NCBI GenBank assembly: GCA_947646735.1
Contig: CANTFK010000633.1
Coordinates: 372,001-436,000, forward strand
Reading direction: 5' to 3'
Length of the DNA: 64,000 nt
Source of the DNA: Peronospora farinosa
Lineage: Eukaryota > Oomycota > Peronosporomycetes > Peronosporales > Peronosporaceae
This document shows, in pieces, positions 21,898 through 33,029 of the stretch (positions are counted from its first letter, which is position 1; each line of letters begins with the position of its first letter). Below the pieces are notes generated by a model. The model made no database searches. It worked only from the letters and a program-made list of their open reading frames with translations, and was not told the DNA's origin. The translations under genes and the position numbers were made by a program.

Positions 21898-22292
21898 ATG
21901 GAGCAGCCTGTGGATAAGGAGACAGCTAAGGCTCAGTTTCGCTCGTCACGTCTGTCTTGGAGCAATCAAGCTGAACACGTATGTCATGCAACAAGTATAA
22001 GAAACGGATGTAAAGCTACTGACTGTTTGTATGCTTGTAGAAATTGAAACAAGAGCTGAGCGACATTGCGATCGCCAAATGCCACAGCGTCGCAGAAAAA
22101 TTTGCCGAATGTGCTAAAGCCAATGGTCTCCTGGTTGTCTTCAAGTGCCAGGACCATAATAAGGCTCTAAACGCCTGTCTGCATCAGTATACAAACGACG
22201 AACAGTTTGAGATTTACCGCCAGAAGCGCGAGAAGACCATGTCTGGAGAGGAGAAGACCATGTCTGGAGAGGTGAAGACCAGTTCCATGTAG
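21898..22292 (+). CDS. twin Cx9C mitochondrial protein (CMC1/CMC2-like)
   Basis: Two exons, 21898-21978 and 22041-22292, give 110 residues. The second exon has two Cx9C motifs (CHSVAEKFAEC and CQDHNKALNAC) separated by a short helix-loop, as in CMC1-type proteins. These are imported into the mitochondrial intermembrane space by Mia40 and help assemble cytochrome c oxidase. The C-terminus carries a duplicated EKTMSGE motif (21-bp repeat at about 22231-22275). A CCATTTTGT element lies about 30 bases before the ATG. Confidence 0.8.
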
Positions 22293-22425
22293 ACGACGCA
22301 GTCTAAAATGCTCTTGTACGGACAGTGCAATGTTTGCAGTGCCACTCTTACAAGTATGAGTAAACCTCCGTGCATTTTTATATGAGATTATAATCTCTTC
22401 GTGCGACGGCTAAGAGCTTTGGCAC

Positions 22426-24110
22426 TTATTGCTTGCGCTGTCGCAGTTTACTAGTCGGAGTGGCGTCCACAGGGAAGGTAGCAAGTACTTCCTTGGCCGT
22501 GGCCATTGCCTCCTTGATGATGACCTTGCACGCGGCATTCAGATCCGTATGCGAGTGAATGGCAGTCACTGACACGCGTAGACTCGGCAGGGGCTCGTGC
22601 GTCTGACGGGTTTTGTAACGAGGCGAGCAGATTGCCACGCCCTTGGCAAGGCACTTTTGCATGACTGAGTCGCACACCTTGCGCTGCAGAGAGCGCTGGT
22701 TCTCCTCGCTGCCAACACGGGCCACAACCTCAGGCAGCAGACGCAAATGTAGAATCGGAGAGACAGTAGCCTTAGAGACGCTGTAGACACCCTGCACGCC
22801 CGTTGACAGAGCATTGTGCGCGAGTTTGGCATTGTCACGTAGCTTGGTGAAAAGCTCTGGCTCGTTCTTCATAAGTCGGATAGCCTCGGAGCAACAAGCA
22901 GATGTAAACGGTGGAGCCGAGGCAGAAAACACATAGCCAGCGCTGTTAATCCGCTGGTAGTCGACAACTTCTTGTGAGCCCGTGCTGAAACCACCTACAC
23001 TCGCGGTAGAACCAGCGAGGGAGCTGCAGATGATGGCCACCTCCGACACGTCCATGCCATAATGCTCCGTAAGTCCACGGCCTGATTTGCCCAACACACC
23101 AAAAGAAAAGCTCTCGTCCAAGAAAAGGCGAAAAAAGTACTTATTGCACATTTCAACCACCTTGGGCAAGTCAACCATGTCACCGTGGTTGCGGAATAGC
23201 GCTTCCGTCACAACGTAACGACGCTGGCAGTCTGAGCCGCGATTCTTCCTCTTGTCCTCGTCACGCACATTCTTGAGCACGCGCTCCAGGTCTTCCAGAT
23301 TGTTGTGCTTGTAGTAGTGCACTGTGCAACGTGCCAAATTGGCGCCCACCAGGATCGAGTCATTGCACCCTTCATCCATGACAATGAGGTCACCACGCTT
23401 AGCAAAGGCCGGCAGTACCGATGATGTCGTGGCTTCCGTGTCTGAAAAAGTAATCGAGTCGGTCGTTCCCATCATCTGTGCTATATCCTTCTCCAGGATC
23501 TCGTGTGCGTCGATTGTTCCGTAGAAGCCACGAGGTCCACAGGAGCCACAACCGTACTTGGTGAGTGTCTTAATAGCGACTTCCTTGAGCTCTGGGCGTG
23601 AGCCCAGACCGAGAAAGTCAAAGGTAGCCAAATTCAGCAAAGGCTTGGCAAAGCCCTGTAGCTTTATGTGCGTATCGGGTGTGGCCTCCACGACACCAAT
23701 GGGCTTGGACTTGTATGTTTCCATAACGTCATTGGGCGGAATAATAGGATCAGGAGTCCATTCCTCACACAAGTCGTCAATCTCGCGCTCCGAGAGCTTG
23801 GGAGCCGTGCTTTTGGGCTTGTCACGTTTAAAGAAAGTGATGTAAATGACAAAGACGATAAGAAACGTCTCAATAATCACGTGTTCTGGGCTGCGCTCGT
23901 AAATGGATCGAATGTACTTGTAATAAGAGCTTGGAGTCTTGACAAAAGCCGCCTTGATCTTGGCAATATCCAGACTCAGCAGTGCCTAGTCAGTAGACAG
24001 CATTAGTCAGTAATCATTCCAGTTGTAGACAATGGGGATACAATACACCACATAGAAATGATACATACCTCGGCAAAAGGCTGTCCAATTGTTGCCCACC
24101 ATTCACTCAT
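22426..24110 (-). CDS. LCB1: serine palmitoyltransferase subunit 1 (LCB1)
   Basis: Two exons, 24110-24069 (MSEWWATIGQPFAE) and 23985-22426, give 533 residues. It is an AOS-family, fold-type I PLP-enzyme homologue. An N-terminal membrane segment (ETFLIVFVIYITFF) is followed by LNLATFDFLGLGSRPE, YGCGSCGPRGFYGT and LFLDESFSFGVLGKSGRG. The PLP-lysine region reads CSSLAGSTASVGGFSTG, with no lysine. That is the known mark of LCB1/SPTLC1, whose catalytic partner is LCB2. The complex makes 3-ketosphinganine in the ER. The short first exon is supported by an in-frame ATG and a good GT-AG pair. Confidence 0.93.
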
Positions 24111-24372
24111 ATTAACTTATACACTAGCACGTGCACGAAAGGGAGAAAGGAAAGAAGAGGGATAAAGAAGCTCTGCTTTAGGAAGGCGACCAGTGGCGTT
24201 TCGCACAGTCTACGACGTGATTCGCTAGAATAAATTCTTTATTTCAACGAATCCGGTTTAGCCAAAGCAAAATGGGTATAAATACGAAGAGGCGAGGTCC
24301 CATTTTGGTTTTATTTTTAGGTTCATCCGTTTTAGCTGAAAAGGAATAACCTTTACCATTTTCATTTATATT

Positions 24373-24743
24373 ATGGAGTTACGTAACCGTGTCACTGGCA
24401 TTACGAAGAAGGCTGCACGCGGTCTTGACGTGGCTCTTGGTCCAACAATCTACAATGGGGAGCGTTACTCCAAGATGAGTGAGCGGATTAAACGACAACA
24501 TATGAAGCCGTGCGAGGTCGCGGAAGCTAATACGCAGCGGGTACGTTGTCTACTGTAATTGTCTATTGTCTTTTAGTCGTGACAGGACCAATTGTTTTTG
24601 CGTCGTTTTGTGTCATGTGATAGATCATGCGCGCCCAGGTGATTGCGTTTGTGGTAGCGCTTGTCTTTGTCTTGTCGTTGGTGTCTACAATGATGTACCA
24701 AGCTCACGTCCGTCGCTCCAACCGCATGCCTTTCGACGTGTAA
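24373..24743 (+). CDS. small single-pass membrane protein, unknown
   Basis: Two exons, 24373-24540 and 24624-24743, give 95 residues. The first exon is soluble and basic (MELRNRVTGITKKAARGL, then MSERIKRQHMKPCEVAEA). The second carries one membrane segment (VIAFVVALVFVLSLVSTMMY) and a short basic tail (HVRRSNRMPFDV). The GT-AG junction is in phase 0. I do not recognise a family; topology suggests a tail-anchored or type II protein. A TCATCCGTTTTAGC sequence about 40 bases upstream may be its start element. Confidence 0.7.
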
Positions 24744-25134
24744 CTACCATTTCATACTGTTATTATCTAGGGCTGTTTATCGCGTTGTAACTCGGAGCGC
24801 AACAGATAAAGCCGTTGGCATTGACGTTCTCGACCGTCAACGTACTGACTCGAACGTTTCAATAGATCAGAATTGTTTCTCATTGTTTTGCTACGTATTG
24901 AGGCAGCTAGCTGGTCAAACAGAACTTATGCTTTTGTCTGATCCCTTGTTTGTAAGAAAACACTTTAAACTGGTAACAAATGTTCACACAACTCTTTATA
25001 AATATTAAAGATGGCGGCAGCAGCTTTTACCGAGCAGCTTTTGTCTTTTCTAGCCACATTTGCCTACCCAACGGAGAGATTTACTCACCGGCAGCTATTG
25101 GAATTCCGATGTCCAAATAGAAGCAAAACCCTTT
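24744..25134. other. intergenic between convergent genes
   Basis: No recognisable feature; AT-rich, with the two gene ends facing each other. Confidence 0.4.
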
Positions 25135-25746
25135 TTAAACTAAAGGCTTCGCGGTTTTCGTCTTCCTTCGTCTCAAGCCCGAAATCTTAGTCAGTCGCGA
25201 GTACAATTTGCGCACAAAAGTCTGACGGAGATCGCGCAGCTCTTTGTCCACGACAGCAAGCTGACGGTCTTCAATAACCGCGAATGAGGACGAGATCCCG
25301 AGCTCATTCGCATCTGTACACGAACAGCCACAACTCAACAAACTCGAGGGACGTCCCGCCTCAGACACGAAGCTAGAGATATGGTCGTCGTCAGGCTGAG
25401 TCTCATGCCACAAACGCTTCGATTCGCGAATGTCCGTGTCTTTACTCTGAGAAGCAACGCCACTCTGACGCAGAGCCTGATGCCCCGATTGCCATGACGA
25501 GGGGCAATGCTCTACATTATTGCCAGCATCATCACAGCCAGCAAACTCGGTATCGGTACTAGCTGTACTACCGCGGCAGCGGCTATGAACCGAGACTCGA
25601 CTGTGCGTGGTACAGCGCCGTGCCTCGGACGCATTCGAGGACACCGAGCGCTGCAAAGCTTGCTCTGAAAGTGAAGCCGCCGTTACAACAAACGCAAGCT
25701 CGTCAATGCTTGGGCTTGGCGCTGTTGGTCTCAATAGAAGCGGCAT
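25135..25746 (-). CDS. hypothetical protein, Ser-rich with basic C-terminus
   Basis: The frame is open to 25929 but the preferred start is ATG 25744-25746 (MPLLLRPTAPSPSIDELAF), giving 203 residues. The middle is rich in Ser, Cys, Asp and Glu without predicted fold. The C-terminal 60 residues are helical and basic (ELRDLRQTFVRKLYSRLTK followed by RRRKTKTAK). No family recognised. Base composition is like the neighbouring genes, which supports it being real. Confidence 0.5.
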   Translation of the reverse strand: MPLLLRPTAPSPSIDELAFVVTAASLSEQALQRSVSSNASEARRCTTHSRVSVHSRCRGSTASTDTEFAGCDDAGNNVEHCPSSWQSGHQALRQSGVASQSKDTDIRESKRLWHETQPDDDHISSFVSEAGRPSSLLSCGCSCTDANELGISSSFAVIEDRQLAVVDKELRDLRQTFVRKLYSRLTKISGLRRRKTKTAKPLV

Positions 25747-27024
25747 TACCAATTTAATTCTTGAGTAAGTTTGACTTGTGTAAGGGGCGGAAAATCGTGT
25801 AGTGGACGCTTTTATTTGAAGTGCGATGGGCTTATGGGGATAGGGGAACAGGCTGGCTTTAAATAAGTATTTAAATGTCGCCGTGCGTATCGAGTGGGCT
25901 GTCGAGTGACAGCACACAAACGTCAACAAACGGCTGTCAAAGAACGAACGGTTCGTAGTGCAAACGTATGAAGTCGAAAACTGTAGAGTAGTTTCAGTTG
26001 TTCCGCATCAGGTACCACCTGGTCAAAGCATGTTCGAATCATCTGTAGAATAGCTCGTAGTCTTATCAAGGCAGTTCAACAACAAGGCGATTGCCACGAA
26101 ACAGAGCTATGCACACACTATGTACACGCTGTTGTATGGCCTTGATGAGCTTTTCAAAGTCGCATTTCTAACTCTCACAAAATCCCATCAATCCATCCAT
26201 CGAATCGATTACCTCATGTTAAAACGGAAATATCGCGATGGGCATTGCATTGGCCTGGGTTGTCGGACTACCCAAATAATGGCCCGTACCACATTTTGAT
26301 TGGTCAGACTACTTTAACAATTGACACTTTTTTTAATCATTTTGCAAAATGTTGGGAATTTTCGTGGAAAATGGGCAAGCGTGTTGCATAAAATGTCGTT
26401 GTCATCTTTAAATGTCACGCGTGTCTAAATGAAATCCGCACTCAGACAACCACCTTAGAATTGAAATAATACACTCGTGTACTTGCCGTCCTGTGATGGT
26501 AAAAAACAAGCTCAACGTGCGAGTTGGCTGGTGGGCGTGGATCAGTGTTATGTAAAGCAGATGTAGCAAATAATACAATGCGTCGTGAATATGGCCGCAA
26601 AGGCCTCCTCCACTTGCGCTACTCAGATCGCCATTTCATTTTCTGTAGAGTATCCATTTTTATCGACCCCTAGTGTCGTACAGTCGTCAAGCAGCTGGTA
26701 AGAAATAAAAACGCCTTGATCGTACAGTCAACAGAGATTAATTTTCATGACACGATAAGCTTCTACGGCAATACATTGTTATGTATGTATCAGGACAGCG
26801 TCCTATCATCAAGTCACTCAGTCATTCCAGCTGTCATTATATACTGTCATATAAAGGACATTGCCATTGGCTAGAATTAACGAGTAGAATTCACGTTAAT
26901 TTACCATCGGTTGAAGATGAATTGCACTGCCTCTTTATCAATTCAACATTGAATCGTACAAATGTAGCCATAATAAGATTTTCTGATTCTCCCTCAAGTA
27001 TCATTCCGCATTTTGTCGACAAGA
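25747..27024. other. intergenic, no gene seen
   Basis: 1.3 kb between two divergent genes. It has AT-rich stretches and the alpha-mannosidase promoter at its right end. No further gene or RNA recognised. Confidence 0.45.
27001..27017 (+). promoter_or_regulatory. oomycete Inr+FPR start element of alpha-mannosidase
   Basis: TCATTCCGCATTTTGTC is a near-perfect match to the oomycete composite start element (Inr followed by CAWTTTNNY). It sits 8 bases before ATG 27025. This also supports the chosen ATG, although it leaves a very short 5' leader. Confidence 0.7.
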
Positions 27025-30000
27025 ATGCGGTTGCTTGACTCTTTCGTTCTTTTAGCGATCTCGTTCCTCGTTCTTGTCGATGCTCGTTGTGATCCAAGTA
27101 AATGGATACCTCCTCTTGATGGTGTATACAACACTACAAGTCACATTGTTCCGACGAAACTAAATGTTCATCTAATTGCGCATTCTCATGATGATCCGGG
27201 ATGGGTAATGGGAATTGATCAATATTATATGGAAAAAGTACAGTATATCTTAGATACAGCTGTTGAAGAACTTGTACGAAATCCGGATCGTCAATTTATG
27301 TTTGTGGAACAATCATTCTTTCAACGTTGGTGGAAAGAACAAAGTTTAAATGTACAAAAGATTGTGAAACAACTTGTTAAAGAAGGACGGTTGGATTTGA
27401 CAGTTAATGGAGGTTGGTGTATGCATGATGAAGCTACACCACATTATATTGCAATGATGGATCAAACAGCATATGGTCATCAGTTACTTATGGATGAATT
27501 TGGAATTAGTCCACGAATTGGATGGCAAATTGATCCATTTGGTCATTCAGCTACCCAAGGTTCACTTTTATCACAAGGTATAGGCTTTGATGCTCTATAC
27601 TTTGCTCGTATCGATTACCAAGACTATGACAATCGTAAGAGAAACAAGGAACTTGAATTTATCTGGCGTCCAAGTAAATCACGAGGCAAAAGATCGCAGG
27701 TGTTTACAGGAGAAATTATTGATCATTATTGTCCTCCAGAGAAATTTGATTTTGGGAAGAATAAGAATCAGATTCAAGACGATACAGAACTACATGACTA
27801 TGATGTGTGTGATGAAGTGGAGCAGTTTGTTAATAATGCCAAGATGCGTGGTGGATTATCCAAAGGCAACCACGTTTTTATCCCCATGGGTTGTGACTTT
27901 CAGTATGATAATTCACGTCGTTGGTTTAAAAATATGGACAAAATTATTCATTATGTAAACCAGGATGCACGTGTGAATGTGCTATACTCGAATCTCTCAT
28001 ACTACACGGACATGAAGCGCGCAGAAGGACTTACGTGGAGCGTCAAAACTGATGACTTTTTTCCATATGGGTCAGCGCAAGATGACTATTGGTCAGGCTT
28101 TTTTACCAGTCGGCCAACTCTGAAACGTTTTGCTCGAGTGGCCAATATACTGTTGCAGCAAGTCCGACAGCTAGATGCAATCTACCAGAGTCATCACTCA
28201 AGCACGTTGGTGGCACTGCAGCGTGCTGTGGGTCTTGTGCAACACCATGATGGTCTATCGGGAACGGAAAAGCAAAGTGTTGCTGACGATTACGCGCTTC
28301 GGCTGAATGACGGGATCATTCAGGCCGAAAAAGAGATGAATGAGGTGCTTTTTGTGATCGGTGAGAAGGAGTTGTACCATTTGTGCTTGCTAGCCAACAC
28401 GAGCGTGTGTGACGTATCGACACAGAACACAGAGTTTGAGGTACTGGTGCATAACGCACTGGCGCGTACGACCGTTCAGACAGTGTCGATTCCAATCACG
28501 CACAAGTCAGCGGAGGTAAAAGTTCTGTCGGGCAACGCAAGTGTCCGTGCACAAAGTGTGTTTGTAGCTCTGCCGGTTCATCCTGAGACGCAAGTGGCTC
28601 CCTACTCGCTCGTTTTTAGTGCTGAACTGAAGCCTCTAAGCACAACTCGGTTCTTCGTAAAGCAGAAAGGCGTGGACTATAGCACTGCCATGAACGAGAA
28701 CATTGACGAGCACAAGGAGAGACATGAAAATGCTGGAGCTGACGGCCTTGACGAGTATACTGAGAACGATGACGTGGTAGTCCTGGAGAACCAGATGATG
28801 CGAGCAGAGATCAGCAAAATGACGGGATCCATTACAAAACTAGCCAACAAGAAGAAGAACATTCAGATTCCGCTGTCGTTAGAGGTAAGGTACTACCAGG
28901 CGTTCCAAGACCACGGTCCGAAATCTGGCGCGTATGTGTTCCGTCCGGACTCGAACAAGACGTACCCGGTGACTGTCAAGAGTGAAGCGATGCCTACCTT
29001 GGTATCAGATGTAACGATGATTGAGCTGCAAACCACGAGTCTCGCCGCTGATGGTGGCCTCGCCAGTGTGCCGCGCGTGGCTTTCAAGATCGGCAACTGG
29101 GTTACGCTCGAGTACCGCATGAACGACGATGACGAGTTCCTGGAGATCGAGTGGACGGTCGGACCAGTCCCGATCGACGACAAGAAAGGCAAGGAGGTCA
29201 TCGTGCGCTTTGATGCCGGCAACAGCATCGCGTCAGCTAGTACGCTGTACACGGACTCGAATGGCCTCGAGTTCATGAAACGTGTGCGCAACCACCGCGA
29301 CACGTGGAATCTGACTCTGCATGACAATCAGGAAGAAGTGGCGGCAAACTACTTCCCGATCACTACGGGCGCCTATATCAAAGACAGCGAGCGCCAGCTG
29401 AACGTGGTTACGGACCGCGCGCAAGGAGCGGCGAGTTTGGCAGACGGACAGGTGGAAGTGATGGTTCATCGACGCCTGCTTGTGGACGACAATAAGGGAG
29501 TAGACGAACCCTTGAACGAGAAAGAGTCTGTGTACAACACGGCCACGAAGACGTACACTACTAAGGGACTGGTGGTGCGTGGTAACTTTTTCATCAACGT
29601 GGACTCGGCCGAGGACGGAATGCGCAGCATTCGGTCAAAGATGGAGTCGCAGTTCTTCCGTCCGCTGACAGCGTACCGCAAACCCGTTATGTCCAAAGAG
29701 AAGGCGAAGGTGCCGTGGTTGACTGTGGGCGAGTTCCCTCTGAACGTAGGTCTGACAACGGTGCAGGAGTTGTCGAAGCAGTGTCTGATGGTGCGTCTGT
29801 CGCACTTGTATGCGGTGGACGAGCACTCGAGTCTGTCACAGCCTGTGACGGTGGACTTCTCTTCGTTGTTCTCGGTGAAGAACTCTGTGGTGTCAGAGGT
29901 GACGGAACTGGTGCTGACTGGCACGAAAGAGCTGTCGCTCGAGAACAAAGGACGTGCGATGGAGTGGAAGACGACGGACGATGCGCACGGTTGGTCTCCT

Positions 30001-30174
30001 CGGTCTCTTCCTGTGAAGGGTACGTCGGTTGTACTACAGGCGATCGAGGTGCGTGCGTTCCGTGTGTGCTTTGCTAAGGATGCGAGTATGATGGAAGATA
30101 CCGCTATCGATAACGATGATGACTTGTTTGGTACTGCACTGCAAGATTTGGCGGAGATCATTGCCATTGAGTAA
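27025..30174 (+). CDS. lysosomal-type alpha-mannosidase (glycoside hydrolase family 38)
   Basis: This single exon encodes 1049 residues. ATG 27025 starts a signal peptide (MRLLDSFVLLAISFLVLVDA). The GH38 zinc-site motif HSHDDPGW begins at His53. The nucleophile Asp170 lies in GWQIDPFGHS, and HHDGLSGT is present near residue 410. Size and motifs fit lysosomal/vacuolar alpha-mannosidases, which trim mannose from glycoproteins; secretion is also possible. The first ~930 bases use mainly A/T-ending codons. From about 27950 on, the codons become clearly GC-rich. A partial copy of the 3' end lies 5.5 kb upstream on the other strand. Confidence 0.95.
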   Translation: MRLLDSFVLLAISFLVLVDARCDPSKWIPPLDGVYNTTSHIVPTKLNVHLIAHSHDDPGWVMGIDQYYMEKVQYILDTAVEELVRNPDRQFMFVEQSFFQRWWKEQSLNVQKIVKQLVKEGRLDLTVNGGWCMHDEATPHYIAMMDQTAYGHQLLMDEFGISPRIGWQIDPFGHSATQGSLLSQGIGFDALYFARIDYQDYDNRKRNKELEFIWRPSKSRGKRSQVFTGEIIDHYCPPEKFDFGKNKNQIQDDTELHDYDVCDEVEQFVNNAKMRGGLSKGNHVFIPMGCDFQYDNSRRWFKNMDKIIHYVNQDARVNVLYSNLSYYTDMKRAEGLTWSVKTDDFFPYGSAQDDYWSGFFTSRPTLKRFARVANILLQQVRQLDAIYQSHHSSTLVALQRAVGLVQHHDGLSGTEKQSVADDYALRLNDGIIQAEKEMNEVLFVIGEKELYHLCLLANTSVCDVSTQNTEFEVLVHNALARTTVQTVSIPITHKSAEVKVLSGNASVRAQSVFVALPVHPETQVAPYSLVFSAELKPLSTTRFFVKQKGVDYSTAMNENIDEHKERHENAGADGLDEYTENDDVVVLENQMMRAEISKMTGSITKLANKKKNIQIPLSLEVRYYQAFQDHGPKSGAYVFRPDSNKTYPVTVKSEAMPTLVSDVTMIELQTTSLAADGGLASVPRVAFKIGNWVTLEYRMNDDDEFLEIEWTVGPVPIDDKKGKEVIVRFDAGNSIASASTLYTDSNGLEFMKRVRNHRDTWNLTLHDNQEEVAANYFPITTGAYIKDSERQLNVVTDRAQGAASLADGQVEVMVHRRLLVDDNKGVDEPLNEKESVYNTATKTYTTKGLVVRGNFFINVDSAEDGMRSIRSKMESQFFRPLTAYRKPVMSKEKAKVPWLTVGEFPLNVGLTTVQELSKQCLMVRLSHLYAVDEHSSLSQPVTVDFSSLFSVKNSVVSEVTELVLTGTKELSLENKGRAMEWKTTDDAHGWSPRSLPVKGTSVVLQAIEVRAFRVCFAKDASMMEDTAIDNDDDLFGTALQDLAEIIAIE

Positions 30175-30282
30175 CTGCCACAGCTAGAATCGTCGAGTTG
30201 TTTAAGAAACTACATTGAATAAGCGTGTGCAAACAAATACGATTTGGCTTATGGCAACCTGGAGAGCTCTATCCCTACAGCT

Positions 30283-33029
30283 CTACGCAACTCCATGAAA
30301 AACAATGAACATGACAGTGACAACGGACAGGAATGCAAGACCGATGCCAACGAAGTGACAAACGATCTGATACTTCGCTTGGTGGAGGTATTGTTGGATG
30401 GCAGCCTGCAACTTGTCACTCGCGACGATATTTCCGTCTTCCTGGCAAAAGCCCACGAATTGCAATCGATTTGCGCTCAGAAAGCGCCACCAACAAACTC
30501 CTGCAGCTTTGATGATCATCCTTACCACGAAGCGATTTGCCACAAAGACCACCACTAGAAGCCACCACGATGCAAACGAGAAGTATACAGCCTTTTCAGT
30601 CGCGCATGCGAGATTGTGCTGTAGTTGGCCAACGACTTCATCTCTTCCCATAGGGTGGGATCCTTCTGCTGGAAAGCACAAGTCAAATGCAGTGGATGAT
30701 GCTAAGAATGGCGCGTTTGCACTCATTTGCTCCGTTGTTGAGAGTGGGGTCATTAGTGCCGAGTTATTGCTGAAACTTGTCATCAAGCACTGACTTGAAA
30801 GAGAAGCATCAGCTGCAGAAGCTGCTTCACCATTGATGCTACAGTCTTGAAGCATGCGAACCAAGGTGCTCATCGTTGTTGTACAGTCACTGAAATCGTC
30901 CAGTGCAATAGACTGATTCTTCCACACGATAGCCGTGTCTAATGTCAGTGCCGCATAGTCATTACGGATGGAATCGTTGATAATGGTGGCGTACTTTCGA
31001 ATTTCATCAAGTGGATCAACGACGCGCTCGCTGGTGTTGCCACTGTTCTCAAAAAATGCACGGGTGATACTTTGTATAGTAGTTGGTGAAAAGCTGGCCG
31101 GTGCATCGAAACTTTGGCACTGCGCATTGTGATCTTTCTTCCACATGAACAAGCCTACTGTGATCGCTGAAGCAGCGCAAAAAAGAAGGAGAAATGTCAC
31201 CAGTACGCGCAGCAGTTCTGAGGCTTTTTTCACAAGTGTGAAGCATACTGCAGAAATGCTATGCTGGCAAAGGAAAACTTCACATACACTTCCAATCGTG
31301 TCGACCGTGGTAATGCCCCGGATATCCACCATTGGCATGTCAGAATAGGACTCGGTAATGAGCCCAACTGCAAGATCTGCAGCTAGTACGATGAGACGGC
31401 CAACGTCTACGTAGAAAACCACTTGGGTGACCAGAGTACTAACGTCAACCAACGAAGCACGCAGCACGGCAGTGTCGATGTCAAACTTGTCTTCCTTTGA
31501 CGGTGATAGTTCGGTGTTTTTGGAACTCTCGTCACGTGAAGCAATAGCCAACTTTTGATGCTCTTTCTCCAAACTTGAGTTCGATGTTCTATCTAGCAGA
31601 AGATATTTGCGCTGAATGGAGCTCTCAGGTCTGACACTTTGGCGTTGGTTAGCTGTGAGCTCGGCTACTAGTTGGTCCCCCAGTCGCTGCCACGGTGTAA
31701 ATCCTTCGGCAACCAGCTTTTTGACCATAGTTTGCCATTGTTCACGCAAAATATTGAAGGAGGTGGAAACTTCCTGCTGGGCCTGATCCAAGCTAGTCCT
31801 GACAGCGGCACTAGTACGATTGATCTGCTGTGCCGTTGACTCGGCTGCATACACAAGCTCCTGCTGCAGCTGTGTTGCCTGCTGTACGGTGGCGTTGAAC
31901 TGTTTTTCCAGCAGCTCCCAAGTCGAATCTATAGTGTCCAGGACGTCCGTAAAACCGTCGTGCAATCCCGCTAGAACCTCGAGTGCTTTGTGAAGTGTTT
32001 GACCAGTTTTTCGTATAGCCCCAAGACTGGCAGTTGATGTTAAAGCCAACGGATTTGAAAGCTTCGATGAGGCTACTTTGCCCAAGCGACCAAGACGAGA
32101 GGCTGACTGATGGCTATCATCGTTTCCAGATAGAATCGGCGCTAGTGAGCTCAATTGCTGGGATACCAGTGTGTTCGTTCCTCCGATGGTTTTGTCAATG
32201 CTTGCCTTGACAGTGTCGATGGCATTCCACATTTCAACGAGTTGGCTTTCAACTTTCGTTGCCTGCTCGGATGCGGTGTTGTTCGCCTCCGAGACAACTT
32301 GCGTTGTCAATAATGCACGAACCGCAAGTACGAGTGACCGCGAGGAAGACAAATCATCAGTTTTAGGCATGTTTTCGTAAAATTTGTCGGTGAAGCAGCC
32401 AAGCGTCGAGTTTGCTTTGGACATTTTCACCTGTTCCGTCAATGTTGTCAAGAAAGTATGGGAGCCTGTCAGAGAGGCAAGCGTGTGAGAAAACCAACAA
32501 GCTACGAAGTTAAGAAGTTACGAAGTCCACGATCAAACTTACACGTCATAGTCGTCTTTCTCTGAGAAGCAAGGACTTTGTCATTAGCGTCAATGATTTT
32601 CTGGACGCGTTTGCTATCGGCTTCAAACTGTAATTTTGCACCGGCCAAATACTCGAGCGAGCTCCTATTTACACATTGAGTCATGGTGTTTAACATGTAA
32701 CTTGTAGCAGCATACTCTGCTCTCGCAGTTGTTAACTCGTTGTGAACACCGAGCACGTCAAGTGTCCACGTGGTGACTATCGAGGACACATAGATACCCC
32801 CGGTGAAAGTACATATGATGAAAAGCACAATGAAATAGAAGCGTGGATAGTTGTCAAACCATTTTCTCTTGGGCTCATCAAGAGACGCTAAAGGAGACGG
32901 CAAGCAAGCGTATCTTGCATTCTTATCTTCAAAAGTCGTCACGTCAGACCCGTTTGGACAAGAAGACGACAACGAATTGAAAGGATGCACTTTCATACTC
33001 AAACGAGGCAACACCTTACGAGGCAGCAT
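30283..33029 (-). CDS. large four-TM coiled-coil membrane protein, unknown
   Basis: Two exons, 33029-32543 and 32465-30283, give 889 residues with a perfect GTAAGT donor. TM1 is at 63-85 (FYFIVLFIICTFTGGIYV). A long helical, coiled-coil region with conserved Cys follows. TM2 (LVTFLLLFCAASAITVGLF), a second extracytosolic region with several Cys and Asn-glycosylation sites, TM3 (WWLLVVVFVANRFVV) and TM4 (FVGIGLAFLSVVTVMFIVF) complete it. The layout recalls tweety/prominin-type proteins, but I see no decisive motif and do not assign a family. The gene end lies 108 bp from the mannosidase stop (convergent). Confidence 0.75.

Noticed and set aside
29466..30167. 233-codon antisense frame opposite alpha-mannosidase
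   Set aside because: Shadow frame in GC-rich coding sequence; no motifs.
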